Shown: positions 1 through 8,774, counted from the first letter of the stretch. The stretch: 53,066 nt of DNA from Pseudomonas sp. PD9R (GCF_019200975.1 NZ_JAHTMR010000014.1:149528-202593), one strand, 5' to 3'. The notes: generated from the letters alone by a model not told the origin. A program made the numbers and translations.

Positions 1-63
1 AGCGGCGAAAGCGTTCACTGCGAAGATCGAGAAAGCGATGCTGAGGATGGTTTGGCGTTTCAT
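1..63 (-). CDS. Partial secreted repeat protein, N-terminal 21 codons only (paralogue of the gene at 20691-21092)
   Basis: The gene runs off the left edge. Only the start codon (61-63) and the signal peptide are present: a Lys-Arg start, a hydrophobic stretch and an Ala-Phe-Ala-Ala cleavage region. It is identical in protein to the signal peptide of the gene at 20691-21092. The DNA from 2 to 171 matches 21031-21200 without a mismatch, so the upstream region and ribosome binding site (CGGAG) are shared as well. Base 1 is the first difference, and it is synonymous. The mature part is out of view; I infer that it carries similar 13-residue repeats. Confidence 0.75.
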   Translation of the reverse strand, partial: MKRQTILSIAFSIFAVNAFAA

Positions 64-171
64 GATCGTGTGCTCCGGGGTGTTATTGGTTGGTATGGAG
101 CTGATGTTACGCCGTGGATTTTTTATGAGAACTTCATTGACGTGATGGTGAACATCGACGGCATTGATAGG
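2..171. repeat. 170-bp perfect direct repeat, left copy (right copy 21031-21200)
   Basis: By reading the two stretches against each other I find no mismatch between 2-171 and 21031-21200. They are in the same orientation and about 21 kb apart. The repeat covers the signal-peptide codons, leader and probable promoter of two paralogous leftward genes. Identity stops sharply at 172/21201. No transposase or target-site duplication is visible at either edge, so duplication or gene conversion is more likely than a mobile element. Confidence 0.9.
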
Positions 172-236
172 GCACACCGCATACCCTACGCAGCGATGAT
201 GGGCTTTTGTCGGGGAGAGAGAAGCGTGACCAGGGA

Positions 237-929
237 TCAGGCTTCGCTGATCTTGCTGACGCTGGTGAGTTTGCCGTTCCAGACCATCTCGTAATGGGCG
301 GCCTGAATGATCGAGGAAACGACTCGTGGGGTCATCAGTGCCCAGCAATGGCTGCCCGGCAAGCGCACCGAGTGGTAACGCAGACCCGGACATCCGGCGT
401 CCTTGAGTGACCGGCCCAAGGTACGGGAATGGCTATAGTCGTCAGGTGCGTACACCGGGTCAGTCATTGGCAGGGCGGTCGCATCCTTCATCCCGGCCTC
501 GACGAAAACGCAGGACAGTCCACGGAAAACGAAGCGCTCGTAGTTCAGGTTCGGAACATTCGACCAGTACAAACTCTGGTGATGTCGCACTTCGGCCAGC
601 GCCGTGTCCATCGAATCCGCGAGATACAACACCCCGAAACGTCCATCGCTGAAGCGCGATCCCGCCGGGTTGACGTGGGTAAACGGTGCGGCCGCGTAAG
701 AACAGCCCGGAATGCCGAACGGAATCTCACCCCGTGGAATCATCTCAAGGTGACCCACTTCATTTTTCAGCCGGGGGTTGGTCAGCGCCTGAATCTGATA
801 CAGCAGTTCGAACTCGTCTTCGCTCGCCACATCCTCAAACAAAGCGATGGGAGGGAACTTGGAATTCACCAGTCGAAAAGCCTGTAGCCGCTCACTCGCA
901 AGCACTGCCAGTTCGCTCAGCTTCACCAT
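237..929 (-). CDS. RES-domain toxin (NAD+-degrading family)
   Basis: This 230-residue protein has the RES pattern: an early Arg in FRLVNS (about residue 19), then GSRFSDGRFGVLYLADS followed by TALAEVRHH near residues 90-117, which supplies the conserved Arg, Tyr and Glu. Characterised RES toxins cleave NAD+ by phosphorolysis and arrest growth until neutralised by an Xre-type partner. The gene overlaps the upstream antitoxin by 7 bases (ATGGTGA), so its translation is probably coupled. No separate ribosome binding site is obvious. Length and context fit a type II toxin-antitoxin pair, and the toxin looks intact. Confidence 0.85.
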   Translation of the reverse strand: MVKLSELAVLASERLQAFRLVNSKFPPIALFEDVASEDEFELLYQIQALTNPRLKNEVGHLEMIPRGEIPFGIPGCSYAAAPFTHVNPAGSRFSDGRFGVLYLADSMDTALAEVRHHQSLYWSNVPNLNYERFVFRGLSCVFVEAGMKDATALPMTDPVYAPDDYSHSRTLGRSLKDAGCPGLRYHSVRLPGSHCWALMTPRVVSSIIQAAHYEMVWNGKLTSVSKISEA

Positions 930-1327
930 TGAGCGCCTCGCAGCACATCAATGCGGCGAAAGGTTTCATACAGCGAAATCATATCGCCTTGGGCCATGAT
1001 CTCCAGCGGGCTGCGCCCATTGAAAAACTCGTTGTGATTGGCCATCGACGCGAAGCCGTAGACGTTCTCTGGATTATCGAAAACCAGGCGCAACGCGGCG
1101 TGGATGTTCAGTACAAAACTGATGCGCTGCATCTGATCCGAATCCAGCGCTACCGCCCAATCAGGATCGCGCTGGCGGGCGCGGGTGTAGGTGCTGCGGG
1201 AAATGCGCAAAATGCGGCAGGCCTGATCGCTGCTCGCGGCCCATTTTTCCAGGATGCTGACAGCGGCGCGCAGGCCCGTTACGCATTGGTTCCTGGTAAA
1301 GGTTTGCGCCTGGAGAGGAACGGCCAT
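923..1327 (-). CDS. Xre/MbcA/ParS-like antitoxin (DUF2384 type)
   Basis: This 134-residue protein has an N-terminal helix-turn-helix region (residues 20-55, including ACRILRISRSTYTRARQ) and a C-terminal toxin-binding part with the DUF2384-type pattern IHAALRLVFDNPENVYGF...FNGRSPLEIM. It precedes the RES toxin and overlaps it by 7 bases, the usual order of RES-Xre pairs. A GAGG ribosome binding site lies about 8 bases before the ATG. Such antitoxins usually repress their own promoter, which would lie in 1328-1440; I see no striking operator there. Confidence 0.85.
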   Translation of the reverse strand: MAVPLQAQTFTRNQCVTGLRAAVSILEKWAASSDQACRILRISRSTYTRARQRDPDWAVALDSDQMQRISFVLNIHAALRLVFDNPENVYGFASMANHNEFFNGRSPLEIMAQGDMISLYETFRRIDVLRGAQW

Positions 1328-1445
1328 GTTGTGCGCCTCACTGCTGGTCTGTGGATTCGAAACTATCGCTAATGAATCTGCAGATCAACATTTGCTCGAC
1401 CAGTGGTGTCCGCTTAAGCAGCACTTCGATGGTTAAAGAACCGGA

Positions 1446-1462
1446 CCCGTCGCAACGACGGG
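1446..1462 (-). terminator. Hairpin after the M20 dipeptidase gene
   Basis: CCCGTCG, a 3-base loop, then CGACGGG: a perfect 7-bp stem just downstream of the dipeptidase stop. Read leftward it is followed by a short run of T after a few bases (GGTTCTTT), so it is a plausible but not textbook intrinsic terminator. Confidence 0.55.
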
Positions 1463-1475
1463 CCCGCACTTTGGA

Positions 1476-3215
1476 TCAGAGTTTCGGCAGTTGCCCGATA
1501 CGTCCCATCATCTCGGTGACGATCTGCAGGTCCAGCAGGAACTGCTCGGTGGTTTTGAACTCGTTGTCGTTGTGGCCGGTGTATTTGACGTTTGGCATGG
1601 CCAGGCCGAACTGCACGCCGTTGGGCAACTCATGCACCGACGTGGCACCGGCGGAGGTCCCGAACTTGTGCTCCATACCGAGGTTTTCGCTGGCCACGTC
1701 GAGCAGCGCCTTGACCCATTCGCCCTCAGGGTTGCGGTACATCGGCTCGGCGATCGAGTAGTCGAAGACCGGTGCAATGTGGGTTGTGTTGCTCCACGCA
1801 GTCAGCTTCCCGGCGATTTCGGATTTGAGTGTTTCCGGGGATTTTCCCTTCGGCACTCGCAGGTTGACCGCGAGTTTGAAGGCTTTGTCGTCCATCCCGA
1901 CGTAGGTCAGGGAAGCGGTCAGCGGGCCCATGAACTCATCGGCAAAACCGACGCCCAATTTGCCACCCAGGTAATCCAGCCCCCAGTTGTCGGCCGCGTA
2001 GCGGGCGGCGTCCGTGATGTGGTTGTGCTTGAGGGCGACCTTGCCGTCGAGGCTATTGATGAAGTCCAGCATCCGTGCCACCGGGTTGACGCCGGACTCG
2101 GGCTCGGAGGAGTGCGCGGACACGCCGGTGACCGTCAGTTTGACGTCCTTGCCGACGACCTTGGCGGCGACCTCGAAGTTGCCGCCATTGCGCTTGGCAT
2201 ACTCGGCGCCGGCCTTTTGCAGGCTGGCGGCCAGCGCTTCGGGTTTGTCAGTCAGCAGGGTGACAACTGATGTCGATGGAATCTGGTTGGTGGCCAGCCC
2301 CCCGGTCATCGAGATGAGTTCCGCGCCTTTGCCCTCGGCCTTGCGCTTGGCAAAATTGGCCATGACGGTGCCGTAGCCTTTCTCGGCAATCACCACCGGG
2401 TAACCGCCATCCAGCGCCAGGTTGTAGTTAGGCGTCGGGTTGCGTTCGAAGTAGTAGGGGATGGCGTCGCCCGTGGTTTCTTCGGTGGTGTCCACCAGCA
2501 GCTTGAAGTTTCTCGCCAGCGGCAGCTTCTCTTCCTTGATGACCTTCATGGCGTAAAGGGCTACCACGATGCCGTTTTTGTCATCCTCGGTGCCCCGACC
2601 GTACATGCGGTCACCCACCAAGGTGACTTTGAACGGGTCGAGCCGGGTGCCGTCCTGCAACACCCAGTTTTCAGGCGTTACGGGGACCACATCGGCGTGG
2701 GCGTGAATGCCCACGACTTCATCACCCGTGCCTTCGAGGGAGATTTCATAGACGCGGTTGTCGACGTTGCGAAAGCTCAGGTTGAACGCCTGGGCAAGGC
2801 CCTTGATCTTGTCGCCGATCTTGATGAATTCGGGATTCTCGTGTTGGGCAACGCCGTCCACGCGCATGGTCGGGATGGCCACCAGTTCACGCAAGGTTTC
2901 GGTGGCTGCAGTGCCGTATTTCACCCGTGCATAGAGGCCCAGCAGGCGGTGGATTTCATTCTGCTGCTCTGCGGAAAGTGTCTTGTTGTCAAGAAAAGCG
3001 CTGATTGCCGGGCCGAGGTCGTCGGTTTTGGCGACGTCGCTCTTGCCCAGGCTGCCCAGGAATGTCCTGAAATCCGTTACTGATGTATCACTGAACGTCT
3101 TGAGGATGATCGCGCTCTGTTGCGGGGTGATGTTGGCATGAGCCGCAGTGGTGAACGACGAAAGGCTGGCGAGCATCAGGGTGGTCGCGGCCAGGTGTTT
3201 GAGTGAAAAGTCCAT
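1476..3215 (-). CDS. Exported M20-family dipeptidase (PepV/Sapep-like)
   Basis: This is an M20 metallopeptidase of about 579 residues. Metal-binding motifs are in order: HAHADVVP near residue 172 (His and Asp), GRGTEDDKNG (bridging Asp), DTTEETTGD (catalytic Glu pair), and a His late in the protein. An inserted dimerisation or lid part carries GVSAHSSEPESG. The N-terminus (Lys, a hydrophobic run, then AAHA) is a signal peptide, so the enzyme should act in the periplasm. Two ATGs compete. The first, at 3227, directly abuts the AAGGA box and cannot use it; the ATG at 3215 has it about 12 bases upstream, so I prefer 3215. It is probably a single-gene unit. Confidence 0.85.
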   Translation of the reverse strand: MDFSLKHLAATTLMLASLSSFTTAAHANITPQQSAIILKTFSDTSVTDFRTFLGSLGKSDVAKTDDLGPAISAFLDNKTLSAEQQNEIHRLLGLYARVKYGTAATETLRELVAIPTMRVDGVAQHENPEFIKIGDKIKGLAQAFNLSFRNVDNRVYEISLEGTGDEVVGIHAHADVVPVTPENWVLQDGTRLDPFKVTLVGDRMYGRGTEDDKNGIVVALYAMKVIKEEKLPLARNFKLLVDTTEETTGDAIPYYFERNPTPNYNLALDGGYPVVIAEKGYGTVMANFAKRKAEGKGAELISMTGGLATNQIPSTSVVTLLTDKPEALAASLQKAGAEYAKRNGGNFEVAAKVVGKDVKLTVTGVSAHSSEPESGVNPVARMLDFINSLDGKVALKHNHITDAARYAADNWGLDYLGGKLGVGFADEFMGPLTASLTYVGMDDKAFKLAVNLRVPKGKSPETLKSEIAGKLTAWSNTTHIAPVFDYSIAEPMYRNPEGEWVKALLDVASENLGMEHKFGTSAGATSVHELPNGVQFGLAMPNVKYTGHNDNEFKTTEQFLLDLQIVTEMMGRIGQLPKL

Positions 3216-3254
3216 TGTTGGGGGCATTCCTTTGCAGGCTGTTTGTAAGAAATA

Positions 3255-3272
3255 TCTGATTGTTCAATCAGA
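3255..3272. promoter_or_regulatory. Palindrome upstream of the dipeptidase gene
   Basis: TCTGATTG-TT-CAATCAGA is a perfect 8-bp inverted repeat with a 2-base centre, about 40 bases before the dipeptidase start. Its size and place suit a dimeric repressor site. No regulator gene is adjacent, so this is only a candidate. Confidence 0.35.
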
Positions 3273-3374
3273 AACTTCTCCAAGCTAACAAACGAACGCG
3301 TGATACGGGAGCCCCTGATGTGGGATCTGTCGCACAGAAATGCAAAAGCGGCGCAGAAACGAAAAACCGCTCTA

Positions 3375-3674
3375 TCAATGTTTACATTCCGACAACACCA
3401 CTTGGCAGGTGCTGGGCGTGCCGCCGGATCGGCCGGCATAGCGTATGCAGTTATTCAGGGATTTTTGCCGAGCCATGCTCAAGGTGTCGCCCCACGCCAG
3501 ACCGCCCTCGCCAACAGTGGGGAGCGCTTTGGCATAGCAGGCTGAGCCCAGGCTGGCGGACGAGTAGCGTACCGAGGCCGCTTTACTTGCGCATCCTGCG
3601 ACAAGGGCCAGATTGATGGCGAGGAGGGCGGGGAGGAACCATGGCGAGCATTGCCGCGCTGTTTTCCTTGTCAT
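3375..3674 (-). CDS. Small predicted lipoprotein, unknown function
   Basis: This 99-residue protein has a basic N-terminus, a hydrophobic segment and a lipobox ending in LALVAGC (Cys near residue 28), so it should be lipid-anchored. The mature part is about 70 residues with four further cysteines (SACY, NNCI, STCQ, SECK), which suggests two disulfides in the periplasm. A ribosome binding site (AGGGGA) precedes the ATG. I do not recognise the family. It stands alone between the methyltransferase and dipeptidase genes, on the same strand as both. Confidence 0.65.
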   Translation of the reverse strand: MTRKTARQCSPWFLPALLAINLALVAGCASKAASVRYSSASLGSACYAKALPTVGEGGLAWGDTLSMARQKSLNNCIRYAGRSGGTPSTCQVVLSECKH

Positions 3675-3738
3675 CCCGTTTCCCCTGAATCAAGAGGGTG
3701 GAGGCGCATTGATGGTCGTACGTTACTTAGATTAGTCG

Positions 3739-4413
3739 CTATTGCGCCTGCCCTTGGGCAACCAATAACAACGACTGCGGCACCGGGCTTTGCGGGTGCT
3801 GCGGCTCTTGCAGGCCGATCAGTCGAAAACCGGCCATATCCAGCGCATTGAGCCAGCTGGACAAGGTGCGGAAATACCATGGCATGGGTTGCCACTGCCC
3901 CTTGAAGCCGGCAAAACTTTCCTGGCGCCAACCATCCTGATAATCGCCTGCGGCTGCGGTCCACGGATGCAGCGTCTGCACCACCAGTGCGCCACCTGGG
4001 GCAAGAAGGGCATTCATGGCCGCCAGTAGAGGAATAATGTCCTGGTGCAGCAGGGCGAAGTTGGCGCAGATCAGGTTGTAGTCACGACCGATATCGACGT
4101 TCCCCTCCACTAACGCTTCATAACTCGCCAGATGTACCCGCGACGGTCCCGCCGCTCGCGCTGCTTCAACCAGCGAAGTCTCGCCATCCACACCGACCGC
4201 ATCGATTGAACGGTCAGTCAGCGCACGCAACAACCAGCCCTCGCCACAACCCAGGTCGAGCACACGTTCGGGCTGACGACCGAGCACCGCCAGCAGGATG
4301 GCCTGATCGGTGACCTGATGGCGGCTTTCAATGGTGCCGGCACGGATGGCTTCGATCCAGGGTTGGGCGTTATGGTGCCAGCTTTGCAGGAGGGTGGATT
4401 CAGGGGTTGGCAT
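3739..4413 (-). CDS. Class I SAM-dependent methyltransferase
   Basis: This protein of about 224 residues has the SAM-binding motif VLDLGCGEGWLLRAL (motif I), an acidic residue at the end of the second strand (GVDGE), and NLICANFALLHQ as the later motif. The substrate cannot be told. The frame stays open up to 4536, but the extra N-terminus is Cys-rich and low-complexity. The ATG at 4413 (MPTPESTLL) gives the usual family length, so I chose it, although its ribosome binding site is weak. The next gene upstream is a LysR regulator on the same strand, about 150 bases away. Confidence 0.75.
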   Translation of the reverse strand: MPTPESTLLQSWHHNAQPWIEAIRAGTIESRHQVTDQAILLAVLGRQPERVLDLGCGEGWLLRALTDRSIDAVGVDGETSLVEAARAAGPSRVHLASYEALVEGNVDIGRDYNLICANFALLHQDIIPLLAAMNALLAPGGALVVQTLHPWTAAAGDYQDGWRQESFAGFKGQWQPMPWYFRTLSSWLNALDMAGFRLIGLQEPQHPQSPVPQSLLLVAQGQAQ

Positions 4414-4561
4414 ACCGGCGACCGCAGTTGTTGGCTGGATAAAAGGATAGGCGGATTGAGCGTTGCGCGTGTGTTTGTCTGTCTGGGGAGAATTAAAAAT
4501 TTTGCAAAGGCTGCAAAGCGGGCAGTCATTGGGCATCCAGTTGGACGCGCCGCCGGGCTAA

Positions 4562-5473
4562 TCAGAGCGCCATTTTCCGGGAGGCTTGCTCGAACCGCTC
4601 CCGCAGAAAATCCAGCAGCGCCCGCACCCGTGGTGCCAGGTAACGACTGCGCGGGTACAGGGCGTGAACGGGGGCCTCTGCCGATTGCCACTCGGGCATC
4701 AACACGCTCAAGTAACCGGCCGCAAGGTCGGCGCTCACGTCCCAGATCGACTTCAGTACGATGCCGTGTCCGTCGATGGCCCACTGGCGGGCCAATGCGC
4801 CGTCATTGGTTTCACGGGCGGCCTCCAGAGGCACTTTGAACAACACTTCCTCGGCACCTCGGCGCAAACGCCATTCAGTGGACCAACCTGACTGACCCGC
4901 GACGATGTGATCGAAGTCACCCAACTGTTGCGGATGCTCGGGTGTGCCCTTGCGCAGCAGGTAGCTTGGCGCGGCACACAGCACGCGGCGATTGGCTGCC
5001 AGCGGTCGTGCGATCAGCGAACTGTCCGGGGGCACGCCAAAGCGGATGACCAGGTCGACGTCATCGCTCACCAGATGCGAGAACGAATCGGACAGCAGAA
5101 GTGCGGGCACGACCTGTGGATACAGAGTGCTAAACGCGTCGAGCCATGGACTCAGCACATGGCGACCGAAGTCCGAAGTGGCGGAAACGCGAATTTTGCC
5201 ACGAATTTCATTTTTTTCAGCCGACAGCGCCGCACGGGCATCGTCCAGTGATTGCAGTGCCTGGCGGCAGTGCAGCAAGTAGAGCCGACCTTCATCGGTC
5301 AAGCGCAATTGCCGGGTGGTGCGCTCGAACAGCCGCGTCGCCAACGAAGCTTCCAGCTTGAGCAATCGCGCACTGGCGGCCGCTGGCGACAGCCCCAACT
5401 TGCGGCCGGCAGCAGAGAGCCCGCCCATTTGCGCGGCTTCGACGAATAGGCGGATATCGCCCAGGTTATCCAT
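4562..5473 (-). CDS. LysR-family transcriptional regulator
   Basis: This 303-residue protein has an N-terminal winged helix-turn-helix (residues 1-60, with the AAQMGGLSAAGRKLGLSPAAAS pattern) and a LysR substrate-binding domain. It is of the CrgA/AaeR-like type that ends in ALLDFLRERF. It diverges from the OYE reductase gene at 5584 across 110 bases, the classic arrangement in which a LysR protein controls its neighbour. I could not pick out a confident T-N11-A box. The reductase is the inferred target. Confidence 0.85.
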   Translation of the reverse strand: MDNLGDIRLFVEAAQMGGLSAAGRKLGLSPAAASARLLKLEASLATRLFERTTRQLRLTDEGRLYLLHCRQALQSLDDARAALSAEKNEIRGKIRVSATSDFGRHVLSPWLDAFSTLYPQVVPALLLSDSFSHLVSDDVDLVIRFGVPPDSSLIARPLAANRRVLCAAPSYLLRKGTPEHPQQLGDFDHIVAGQSGWSTEWRLRRGAEEVLFKVPLEAARETNDGALARQWAIDGHGIVLKSIWDVSADLAAGYLSVLMPEWQSAEAPVHALYPRSRYLAPRVRALLDFLRERFEQASRKMAL

Positions 5474-5583
5474 GATTGTTCCAGTATTTTTGAAAATCCA
5501 TCAAAGAGTAGCCCAATTATCAATCGCAAGCCCTGGCAGCAGACTGAGCCCATCAAACGCCCTTGGCTCAGGAGTCCTTCGCT

Positions 5584-6708
5584 ATGAACGCACCTTCGAC
5601 ACTGTTTACCCCCATCGCCTTCGCTGGCCTGAACGCACCCCACCGCGTCGTCATGGCGCCCATGACTCGGGCCCGCAGCAGTCAGCCCGGCGACATTCCA
5701 AATGCGCTGAATGCCGAGTACTACGCCCAACGCGCATCCGCCGCGCTGATCGTGACCGAAGCTAGCCAGATTTCCCCCCAGGGCAAAGGCTACTCGTTCA
5801 CGCCGGGCATCCATAACGAGGCCCAAGTGGAGGGCTGGCAAGGGGTGACCCAAGCGGTGCATGCCCGAGGCGGACGAATCTTCCTGCAACTGTGGCATGT
5901 GGGGCGCTTGTCCCATCCGGACTTCCACCAGGGTGACTTGCCGGTGGCCCCGTCTGCCGAACCCTTCGAAGGGCAGATCTGGAAAGTAGACCCGGCCACC
6001 GGACTAGGCGCGATGTTCGATTGCCCGACGCCTCGGGCGCTGACCCGGGCAGAAATTGCGCAGATCGTCGACGACTTCCGTCAGGCTGCACGCCGAGCGA
6101 TCCGCGCCGGCTTCGATGGCGTAGAAATTCACGGCGCCAATGGCTATCTGGTGGACCAGTTCCTGCGCACCACCTCCAATACCCGCACCGACGAGTACGG
6201 CGGTTCGCGCAGCAATCGCCTGCGGTTTCTGCGGGAAGTGGTAGACGCCATCAGCGAGGAAATCGGCGCCGAGCGCACCGCCATCCGCCTGGCCCCTTTT
6301 CTGACTGCCCGTGGCATGGCTTGCCCGGACATTCTGCCAACGATACTGGAGGCTGCCAGCTACTTGCAGGACAAGGGCATCGGCTATCTGCACCTGGTGG
6401 AGGCCGACTGGGATGACGCGCCCGTGTTCACCGAATCCTTTCGCCAGGCCATTCGCGAACGCTTCAGCCGTCCGATCATCGTCGCCGGCAATTACGACCG
6501 CGCCCGTGCCGAATGGGTGATCGAACAAGGCTATGCAGACCTTGTGGCCTTCGGCAGGCCCTTCGTCGCCAACCCGGATCTGCCTTTGCGCCTGGCGCAG
6601 GACCTGCCTTTGGCGGCACTTGATCACGCCAGCTTGTTCGGTGGCAGCGCCAAAGGCTACAGCGACTATCCCGTTATCACCGCTGGAGAAACATCATGCG
6701 CTTGCTGA
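5584..6708 (+). CDS. Old Yellow Enzyme-type flavin alkene reductase (NemA-like)
   Basis: This 374-residue TIM-barrel flavoprotein has N-terminal FMN-contact motifs (VVMAPMTRARS), the LQLWHVGRLSHPDF segment, the HGANGYLVDQF motif that supplies the substrate-binding His-Asn pair, and the C-terminal phosphate-binding DLVAFGRPFVANPDL. Family members use NAD(P)H to reduce enones, maleimides or nitro-compounds. An earlier in-frame start exists, but the ATG at 5584 has AGGAG at the right distance. The end overlaps the next gene by 13 bases, so the two are probably co-transcribed. A second paralogue lies at 36192-37298. Confidence 0.88.
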   Translation: MNAPSTLFTPIAFAGLNAPHRVVMAPMTRARSSQPGDIPNALNAEYYAQRASAALIVTEASQISPQGKGYSFTPGIHNEAQVEGWQGVTQAVHARGGRIFLQLWHVGRLSHPDFHQGDLPVAPSAEPFEGQIWKVDPATGLGAMFDCPTPRALTRAEIAQIVDDFRQAARRAIRAGFDGVEIHGANGYLVDQFLRTTSNTRTDEYGGSRSNRLRFLREVVDAISEEIGAERTAIRLAPFLTARGMACPDILPTILEAASYLQDKGIGYLHLVEADWDDAPVFTESFRQAIRERFSRPIIVAGNYDRARAEWVIEQGYADLVAFGRPFVANPDLPLRLAQDLPLAALDHASLFGGSAKGYSDYPVITAGETSCAC

Positions 6709-7241
6709 TCCCCGGCCTGCTGGCCATCGCTACCCTGACCGCTGTCGCTTTGAGCCCGAATGCCATGGCAGCCGACCCGGTACTGATCACGCCCCAAGTG
6801 GTGATTGCCGACCCAGGCAGCACGCCCGAGCAGATCCAACAGAAAACCCTCGCGGCTCGCCGCTACGCGACATTTTGGTCGTCAGGCGACCCCGCATTGG
6901 CACGCGAGGCACTGGCCCCAGACTTTATGGACCGCGCGTTGCCGGCCGGTCGAGAACAGGGCGTTGCCGGGCCGCTGGCTGCGTCAAAGGCCTTTCATGG
7001 TGCGGTGCCGGACTTGAGCTGCGAGGTCCAGCAAATGATCGTGAGTGGTGATCGCGTCGTGTCGCACCTGCGTTTCACCGGACACTTCACCGGCACCTTC
7101 AATGGGGTGAAAGGGCAGGGGCAGGCGGTGAATTTCATTGCCACCGATATCTATCGGATCGCCAATGGCCGGATCGCCGAGAACTGGCACCTGGAAGATA
7201 ACCTGACGTTCCTGCAACAGATTGGAGTGGTAGCGCGCTGA
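6696..7241 (+). CDS. Exported NTF2/SnoaL-like protein
   Basis: This 181-residue protein has a signal peptide (hydrophobic residues 3-20, then NAMA-AD) followed by an NTF2-like cone: a helix with YATFWSSGDPALAREAL, FMDRALPAGR, and strands ending in YRIANGRIAENWHLED, which is typical of the SnoaL/ester-cyclase group. These are small hydrophobic-pocket proteins, some of which are isomerases or cyclases. The start lies inside the end of the OYE gene, so the protein probably works with it, although export places it in a different compartment. The function is not known. Confidence 0.75.
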   Translation: MRLLIPGLLAIATLTAVALSPNAMAADPVLITPQVVIADPGSTPEQIQQKTLAARRYATFWSSGDPALAREALAPDFMDRALPAGREQGVAGPLAASKAFHGAVPDLSCEVQQMIVSGDRVVSHLRFTGHFTGTFNGVKGQGQAVNFIATDIYRIANGRIAENWHLEDNLTFLQQIGVVAR

Positions 7242-7441
7242 GGTGATCAAAGGACGGCGAGGTGCAGTACGGGCACAAACAACACGTGATCATTTCAGTG
7301 TGCGAAACAATGGATTGTAGATTTTGGTCGTTCTCGCCCTGGCGAATAAAAAGGAGCATGCGCCCACGCACTGTTTTGATTTCGACACGTGCTCCGAACC
7401 GCTTCGCGGACTCTGTTCGACTCGCTTCCAAAGGTAACCGT

Positions 7442-8002
7442 ATGACTGATACAGCACTCATCGTCGTTGATATCCAGAACGACTATTTTTCCGGTGGCAA
7501 GTGGGAACTCGAGGGCGTTGATGCGGCGGCAGACAACGCCGCTCGTTTGATCGGCGCGGCACGTGAACGCGGCGATACCGTCATTCACATTCGCCACGAA
7601 ACCCTGGCGCCCAACGCACCCTTTTTTGTTCCGGGAACCGAAGGTGCACAGCTTCACGAGAAAGCGCGCAACCTGGCGGACGAGTTGGTCATCGTCAAAC
7701 ATTTCATGAACCCCTATCGCGAAACACAACTGCGCGAAGTGCTTGAGCACCAAGGGATCAAACGTGTCGTGGTGGTCGGAAATATGAGTCACATGTGCAT
7801 CGATGCCGTCACGCGGGCATCTGACGATTTCGGCTATGCCACCACCGTTATCCACGATGCCTGTGCGACCCACGACTTGGCGTTCAATCAAGTCAAGGTT
7901 CCCGCGGCGATGGTGCACGCAACCTTCATGGCTGCACTTCAATTTGGTTACGCCAAGGTACTGAGCGCGGATGAATACCTGGCCCAGGTTGGTCACGGTT
8001 GA
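7442..8002 (+). CDS. Isochorismatase-family cysteine hydrolase
   Basis: This 186-residue protein carries the family triad: Asp in IVVDIQNDYF (about residue 10), Lys in IVKHFMNPY, and Cys in GNMSHMCIDAVTRAS (about residue 118), with the non-proline cis-peptide region just before it. Homologues hydrolyse small amides such as nicotinamide or N-carbamoyl compounds; the substrate here is unknown. The frame extends upstream to 7262, but the ATG at 7442 has an AAGGTAA ribosome binding site and begins with the usual DTALIVVD. It converges with the iron-permease remnant, 2 bases apart. Confidence 0.85.
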   Translation: MTDTALIVVDIQNDYFSGGKWELEGVDAAADNAARLIGAARERGDTVIHIRHETLAPNAPFFVPGTEGAQLHEKARNLADELVIVKHFMNPYRETQLREVLEHQGIKRVVVVGNMSHMCIDAVTRASDDFGYATTVIHDACATHDLAFNQVKVPAAMVHATFMAALQFGYAKVLSADEYLAQVGHG

Positions 8003-8004
8003 GT

Positions 8005-8313
8005 TCAGGCAGCATTCGAACCGGGGCGGCTGAGGCGCAACGTCAGTGCGTCGAGCGTGACTGGCACGCCAACGTTGTACGTCCAGAAATGTGCAGCAGC
8101 AGTGCGCCCTTCGGTGGTATTGAAAGTGATCTCGCCAGCCTCCCCCAAAGCGCTGTACTGCGCACGTAGTTTTCTCAGATCGTGCGTGCCCATTTTCTCC
8201 AGGCACAAGGTGGCGTTCTGAGCCGCTTTGGTCGCTCGAATCAACTCGTCAATTTTCAGATGAAAAATATCGTTGTCACGGTTTTGGGTGTTTTGAAACG
8301 GATAGATCCTCAC
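8005..8313 (-). pseudogene. C-terminal remnant of a low-affinity Fe/Cu permease
   Basis: The first 60 codons (FQNTQNRDNDIFHLKIDEL...ATKAAQNATLCLEKM) resemble the cytoplasmic C-terminal part of low-affinity iron permease proteins, which typically read QNTQNRD...KLDELIRAT. The preceding transmembrane half is missing: only 68 bases separate this frame from the next gene, and they encode no hydrophobic helix. The last 40 residues do not look like the family, which suggests a frameshift or fusion. The only start is a GTG. I read it as a decayed fragment, though expression as a small protein cannot be excluded. Confidence 0.55.
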
Positions 8314-8381
8314 AATTCTATGAATTTTTTTTTTACATTTTCCTTCTGTCGTCGGGAAGACTGCTAATCCAGCAGTTCAAT

Positions 8382-8774
8382 TCAAGGCGAATGCCAAGGC
8401 CCGCCGTCCGCAACAGGAACATCGTCCAGATCGTAGGGGTTGACCCCGTCCAGGCAGCCGACATTGAAACCAAACTCTTGCGCATTGGTGCTGCGTCGAT
8501 GGTGCGTGTAGATGCCGCAGATGCCACAAAAAAAGTGTTCTGCGACGTGCTTGCCGAATTGATACTTCACTAATGCGGACTCGCCTCGAATCACCTTCAG
8601 ATCAACCGCAGGGACTGCCGCTACGATGGCTCCTTTACGTTTGCAGTACGAGCAATCACAACGGTGTGGCGCAGGAACTCCACCTGGCAAATAGATTTCA
8701 AGAACAACGGCGCCGCAATGGCAGCTGGCTCGATGATGGGTGTTGATCGGCATACTTCCGATTTGCTTGAGCAT
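8382..8774 (-). CDS. GFA/CENP-V-fold zinc protein
   Basis: This 130-residue protein has the spaced cysteine motifs of the GFA family: SCHCGAV near residue 17, CDCSYCKRKGA near 38, and FFCGICGIYTHH near 81, which bind two zinc ions. Members are annotated as glutathione-dependent formaldehyde-activating or S-(hydroxymethyl)glutathione-related proteins, but most have no proven activity. The frame stays open to 8933. The ATG at 8774 has a strong GAGGAG six bases upstream and matches the family length, so I chose it. Confidence 0.85.
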   Translation of the reverse strand: MLKQIGSMPINTHHRASCHCGAVVLEIYLPGGVPAPHRCDCSYCKRKGAIVAAVPAVDLKVIRGESALVKYQFGKHVAEHFFCGICGIYTHHRRSTNAQEFGFNVGCLDGVNPYDLDDVPVADGGPWHSP

